Shown: one piece after another, positions 40,923-44,120 of the stretch
How positions within the stretch are numbered: position 1 is the stretch's first letter
How the letters are laid out: every line of letters starts with the position of its first letter
Assembly: GCA_005772895.1 (NCBI GenBank)
Contig: SXIH01000009.1
Span: 1 to 44,120 of the forward strand
DNA from: Bacteroidota bacterium
GTDB taxonomy: Bacteria; Bacteroidota; Bacteroidia; 2-12-FULL-35-15
Direction of reading: 5' to 3'
DNA: 44,120 nt
The notes under the pieces: model-generated
What the model was told of the DNA's origin: nothing
Database searches by the model: none
The model's input: the letters and a program-made list of their open reading frames with translations, nothing else
Made by a program: the position numbers and the translations under genes

Positions 40923-41911
40923 TGAAGACTATACTAAATAATTTATTTGAACATAAAACTTTATCGCAAAGTGAAGCGAAAGAGGTGTTATTCAATATTG
41001 CCTCCGAAAAGTATAACTCTTCGCAAGTAGCAGCTTTTATGTCGGTTTATCTTATGCGTTCAATAACTGTTGAAGAATTGTCGGGATTCAGAGATGCGAT
41101 GTTGGAATTGTGTTTAAAAATAGAATTTGATTCAAATGAGTCGATTGATATTGTTGGTACGGGTGGCGATGGGAAAGATACTTTCAATATTTCAACTCTA
41201 TCTTGTTTTGTGGTTGCTGGAGCAGGAATAAAAGTAACCAAACATGGGAATTATGGTGTATCATCTATAAGTGGTTCTTCAAATGTGCTGGAAGCAATTG
41301 GCTATAAATTCACAAACGATATAAGTGTTTTGCAAAAGCAATTAGATAAATCAGGAATTTGTTTTTTGCACGCCCCTCTTTTTCATCCTGCAATGAAAAG
41401 TGTTGCGCCCATCAGAAAAGAATTGGGTGTTCGTACCTTTTTTAATATGCTTGGACCAGTTGTGAATCCTTGCCTTCCAAAATATCAATTGTTGGGTGTT
41501 TATAATTTAGAAATGGCTCGTTTGTATAATTATTTATTGCAGAATACAAAAACGGATTACTCTATTGTTCATTCCTTAGATGGATATGATGAAATTTCAT
41601 TGACTTCCGATTTTAAAGTTATTACAAAAGACAAAGAACAAATTTTTCAACCAGCATCTGTAGGATTCAATAAATTAAAACAAGAAGATCTTTTTGGAGG
41701 CGTATCAGTTGATACAGCAGCCAAATTGTTTTTATCGGTTTTAAACGGAGATGGAAGCTCTGCACAAAATAATGCTGTGGTCGTAAATGCGGCTACTGCC
41801 ATTCATTGTGTTTTCCCAGAGAAATCCTATACCGATTGTATTAAAGACGCAGAAGAATCGTTGTTATCGAAAAAGGCCTTGAATGTTTATAAATCTTTAA
41901 TGAATAATTAA
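40922..41911 (+). CDS. trpD: Anthranilate phosphoribosyltransferase
   Basis: A 329-residue type IV phosphoribosyltransferase that joins anthranilate to PRPP. Key stretches are VGTGGDGKDTFNIST (about 78-92; the PRPP-binding glycine loop), KHGNYGVSSISGSSNVLEAIG, FLHAPLFHPAMKSVAPIRKELGVRTFFNMLGPVVNP. Length is normal (about 340). Adjacent to trpC with no gap. Confidence 0.96.
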   Translation: MKTILNNLFEHKTLSQSEAKEVLFNIASEKYNSSQVAAFMSVYLMRSITVEELSGFRDAMLELCLKIEFDSNESIDIVGTGGDGKDTFNISTLSCFVVAGAGIKVTKHGNYGVSSISGSSNVLEAIGYKFTNDISVLQKQLDKSGICFLHAPLFHPAMKSVAPIRKELGVRTFFNMLGPVVNPCLPKYQLLGVYNLEMARLYNYLLQNTKTDYSIVHSLDGYDEISLTSDFKVITKDKEQIFQPASVGFNKLKQEDLFGGVSVDTAAKLFLSVLNGDGSSAQNNAVVVNAATAIHCVFPEKSYTDCIKDAEESLLSKKALNVYKSLMNN

Positions 41912-42721
41912 ATGAATATCCTTGAAAAAATAATAGCTCAAAAGCAAAAAGAAGTTGCAGAGAGACAAAGCCTTTATCCAGTAAAACTATTGGAACGTTC
42001 TACTTTTTTTGAATCACCAACAGTTTCTTTTAAAAAATATTTACTGAGAGAAGATAAAGTGGGAATTATTGCTGAATTTAAACGCAAATCCCCATCCAAA
42101 GGAATTATTAATAAATATGCTGATGTTGAGCGGACTTCTATTGGTTATATGCAGTCAGGAGCAAGCGCTTTGAGTGTGCTTACTGATAATGAATTCTTTG
42201 GAGGTAAAAACGAAGACTTAACAATAGCTCGTAAGTTTAATTATTGTCCGATACTCAGAAAAGATTTCATTATAGATGAATATCAAATTGTGGAAACAAA
42301 ATCTATTGGTGCGGATGTTGTTCTTTTATTAGCGAACGTTTTAACTGCTTCACAAATTAAGCAATATGCTCAATTTGCAAAATCTTTAGGATTAGAAGTA
42401 TTGTTGGAAATCCGAGATGAAGAAGAGTTGAAATCTGTAAATCAATTTGTGGATGTTGTGGGTGTAAACAACCGTAATTTGAAAGACTTTACAGTAAATG
42501 TTTCACAATCCTTCAAACTGTCAAATCTAATTCCTTCTGATTTCATAAAAATTTCAGAAAGTGGAATTGATTCAGCTAATACTATTGTTGAATTGAGTGA
42601 TGCAGGCTTTAAAGGATTTCTAATGGGTGAATCGTTTATGAAAAATAATCGTCCAGAAAGGGCTTGTGCAAATTTTATTAAAGAAGTAAATACATTAAAA
42701 AATAGTTTAATAACTGTATGA
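41912..42721 (+). CDS. trpC: Indole-3-glycerol-phosphate synthase
   Basis: A 269-residue TIM-barrel enzyme that closes the indole ring with loss of CO2 and water. Catalytic motif GIIAEFKRKSPSKG has Glu55 and Lys57. Also present are SGASALSVLTDNEFFGG, ILRKDFIIDEYQIVETKSIGADVVLLL, VVGVNNRNLKDF and KISESGIDS. It is a single-function protein: trpF is encoded separately downstream, with a GNAT gene in between. Confidence 0.96.
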   Translation: MNILEKIIAQKQKEVAERQSLYPVKLLERSTFFESPTVSFKKYLLREDKVGIIAEFKRKSPSKGIINKYADVERTSIGYMQSGASALSVLTDNEFFGGKNEDLTIARKFNYCPILRKDFIIDEYQIVETKSIGADVVLLLANVLTASQIKQYAQFAKSLGLEVLLEIRDEEELKSVNQFVDVVGVNNRNLKDFTVNVSQSFKLSNLIPSDFIKISESGIDSANTIVELSDAGFKGFLMGESFMKNNRPERACANFIKEVNTLKNSLITV

Positions 42722-42722
42722 C

Positions 42723-43211
42723 ATGAATTTAAAATTTAAAAAAGCAACAAAAGCAGATGTAGCATTAATTGCTCAATTGGCGGATAGTATTTGGAGAAAA
42801 CATTATATCACTATAATAACAATGAAACAAATTGATTATATGTTGGAATTGATGTATTCGCCTGTTAGTCTTGAAAAACAAATGGATGAAGGGCATGAAT
42901 TCACATTGGTTTATAGCAAAGAAAAGCCCATTGGCTACATTTCATTAAGTACTGTTGACGGAAAGAATTATTTCTTACATAAGTTTTATATAGAAGTGGA
43001 AGATCAGGGAAAAGGAGTTGGTTCTGAATTATTCTCTCATGTTCTACAACAAATGAAAAATGCTGAATCAATTGAACTCTGTGTAAATAGAGAAAATTTT
43101 AAAACAGTAAATTTTTATTTCAAACATGGATTTGTAATTAAAAAAATAATAAATCAAGACATTGGTGGTGGATTTTTTATGAATGATTTTGTTATGATAA
43201 AGATGATATAA
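42723..43211 (+). CDS. GNAT family N-acetyltransferase
   Basis: A 162-residue GCN5-related acetyltransferase. The acetyl-CoA loop is DQGKGVGSELFSHVLQQM (QGKGVG), preceded by strand FLHKFYIEVE and followed by ELCVNRENFKTVNFYFKHGFVI, the family's C-terminal strand and helix. Substrate unknown. It is inserted between trpC and trpF with spacers of 1 nt on each side, so it is fully integrated in the trp operon. That tight packing argues against a recent random insertion and for co-expression with tryptophan synthesis. No known step of the pathway needs an acetyltransferase. Confidence 0.9.
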   Translation: MNLKFKKATKADVALIAQLADSIWRKHYITIITMKQIDYMLELMYSPVSLEKQMDEGHEFTLVYSKEKPIGYISLSTVDGKNYFLHKFYIEVEDQGKGVGSELFSHVLQQMKNAESIELCVNRENFKTVNFYFKHGFVIKKIINQDIGGGFFMNDFVMIKMI

Positions 43212-43212
43212 A

Positions 43213-43845
43213 ATGTTTTTAAAGATATGTGGATTAAAAGATCCGGAAAATATAAAACAAGTAGCTGCCTTAAAACCCAATTATATGGGTTTTATATTCT
43301 ACCCTCAATCAAAACGATTTGTTGGCGATGATTTTGTCATGCCTTCTGTTTCACCTGAAATTAAGAAAGTAGGAGTCTTTGTTAACGCCAACGCTAGTTT
43401 CATTATTGATAAAATTGACGAATATAAGTTGGATTTAATTCAATTACATGGAAACGAAACACCCGAGTTTTGCGAAGTATTAAATCATATTGTTCCGGTA
43501 ATAAAAGCATTTGGTATTGATGAGACGTTTGATTTTAATGCTCTCGAATTGTACAAGAATAGTTGCAGCTATTTTTTATTTGACTCAAAAACCAAAGAAT
43601 ATGGTGGTAGTGGAAAACAATTTGATTGGAATTTATTGGAAAAGTATGACAATAGCGTTCCGTTTTTTTTAAGCGGTGGTATTGGGTTGGAAGAGATTGA
43701 AAAATTGAAAAATTGGAAGATTGAAAAATTGAAAAATTATGTTGTTGACGTGAATAGCTTGTTTGAAACTGAGCCAGGAATAAAAGAAATTAAAAAACTA
43801 GAAAAATTATTAATGAAACATGAAAATTTAAGTCTGACTGATTAA
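43213..43845 (+). CDS. trpF: Phosphoribosylanthranilate isomerase
   Basis: A 210-residue TIM-barrel enzyme carrying out the Amadori rearrangement before TrpC. Catalytic Cys6 is in LKICGLKDPENI and Asp124 in FLFDSKTKEYGGSG. The phosphate-binding end is FFLSGGIGLEEI and VVDVNSLFETEPGIKE. Helix 7, residues 163-175 (EKLKNWKIEKLKN), is encoded by GAAAAATT-type simple repeats at 43699-43737, yet its length matches the family, so the protein is probably functional. A C/T-rich arm downstream of the gene is complementary to that stretch. Confidence 0.93.
   Translation: MFLKICGLKDPENIKQVAALKPNYMGFIFYPQSKRFVGDDFVMPSVSPEIKKVGVFVNANASFIIDKIDEYKLDLIQLHGNETPEFCEVLNHIVPVIKAFGIDETFDFNALELYKNSCSYFLFDSKTKEYGGSGKQFDWNLLEKYDNSVPFFLSGGIGLEEIEKLKNWKIEKLKNYVVDVNSLFETEPGIKEIKKLEKLLMKHENLSLTD
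43699..43739 (+). repeat. GAAAAATT-type simple repeat within trpF
   Basis: GAAAAATTGAAAAATTGGAA followed by GATTGAAAAATTGAAAAATT has an 8-nt period. From 43702 to 43726, 23 of 25 bases are complementary to the arm at 43851-43878. Confidence 0.7.
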
Positions 43846-43850
43846 ACTAA

Positions 43851-43878
43851 TCTTTCAATCTTACAATTTTCCAATTTG
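43851..43878 (+). repeat. C/T-rich arm between trpF and trpB
   Basis: TCTTTCAATCTTACAATTTT followed by CCAATTTG pairs with the repeat inside trpF and ends 9 nt before the trpB ATG. Confidence 0.65.
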
Positions 43879-43887
43879 TAATCAAAA

Positions 43888-44120
43888 ATGAATTATCAAG
43901 TTAACGAAAAAGGGTATTACGGAAATGTTGGTGGGGCATTTATTCCAGAGATGCTTTTTCCAAACGTGGAAGAACTTCGAGAAAAATATTTATCTATTAT
44001 TCAAGAAGAGAGTTTTCAACTTGAATTGAACGACTTGTTACGCGATTATGTTGGAAGGCCTTCGCCATTGTATTTTGCTAAACGACTTTCTGAACATTAT
44101 AAAACAAATATTTATTTAAA
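43888..44120 (+). CDS. trpB: Tryptophan synthase beta chain, N-terminal part (cut by window end)
   Basis: The first 77 codons of trp[26 protein letters not shown] and [24 protein letters not shown]. These match the N-terminal segment of the PLP enzyme that makes tryptophan from indole and serine. The PLP lysine lies beyond the window. The gene continues past 44120; trpA is expected next. Confidence 0.94.
   Translation, partial: MNYQVNEKGYYGNVGGAFIPEMLFPNVEELREKYLSIIQEESFQLELNDLLRDYVGRPSPLYFAKRLSEHYKTNIYL

Noticed and set aside
43699..43737. Insertion that disrupts trpF
   Set aside because: The frame is kept and the distance between the GG phosphate motif and the VDVNS strand is normal for TrpF, so the repeat encodes a regular helix.

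Overview
The window (about 44 kb, AT-rich) comes from a member of the Bacteroidota. The evidence is a GWxTD-domain protein, two secreted proteins with type IX secretion (T9SS) sorting tails, a Bacteroidota-style START-like protein, an acyloxyacyl-hydrolase-like barrel, the absence of clear Shine-Dalgarno sequences, and repeated promoter -7 elements of the form TAnnTTTG. I cannot name the genus. Most of it is chromosomal housekeeping DNA. There is no prophage, plasmid, CRISPR array or conventional insertion sequence; the accessory content is a REP-associated transposase and many short palindromic repeats.

Layout. 1-113: 3' part of tRNA-Ser(UGA) and its terminator. 204-2763: GWxTD protein and a family 2 glycosyltransferase, then four REP-like hairpins. 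2982-4416: divergent aroQ and xerD-like recombinase. 4430-9531 (minus): one long run reading split transketolase N-half, VWA protein, transketolase C-half, ECF sigma factor, probable anti-sigma protein, Spy-like periplasmic protein. 9813-16295 (plus): ychF, topoisomerase IV parE, a RAYT transposase inside its own REP cluster, parC. 16545-20470: two T9SS cargo proteins. 20711-22451 (minus): outer-membrane-like protein and tsaD; divergent from them a 1481-residue TamB-like protein (22558-27003). 27010-28956 (minus): ribBA and a PagL-like barrel. 29192-29265 (minus): tRNA-Met. 29406-38228: a START-like protein with a histone-H1-like tail, PAP2 phosphatase, GT39 transferase, GT2 plus lipoprotein (minus), an LptF/LptG permease and two GT4-type glycosyltransferases, an envelope and glycan neighbourhood. 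38247-44120 (plus): the trp operon, trpE-(four-helix-bundle protein)-trpG-trpD-trpC-(GNAT)-trpF-trpB, cut by the window end within trpB.

The most informative non-coding element is a complete transcription attenuator in front of trpE: a promoter, a 19-codon leader peptide with three consecutive Trp codons, and mutually exclusive protector, antiterminator and terminator hairpins. It sits almost at the predicted transcription start, so the leader peptide would be translated from a nearly leaderless mRNA.

A second theme is repeat structure. I see at least five families: TCCCTACGGGA hairpins (2786-2954), GCTCCTACGGAGC hairpins around the RAYT gene (12861-13558), three perfect 25-27 bp palindromes (32772-32894), palindromes read in frame inside the START-like gene (29520-29651), and pairs of inverted simple-sequence arms whose G-poor arm ends just before a start codon (xerD, ychF, parE, trpG, trpB). 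The last group may be a leader architecture shared by unrelated genes.
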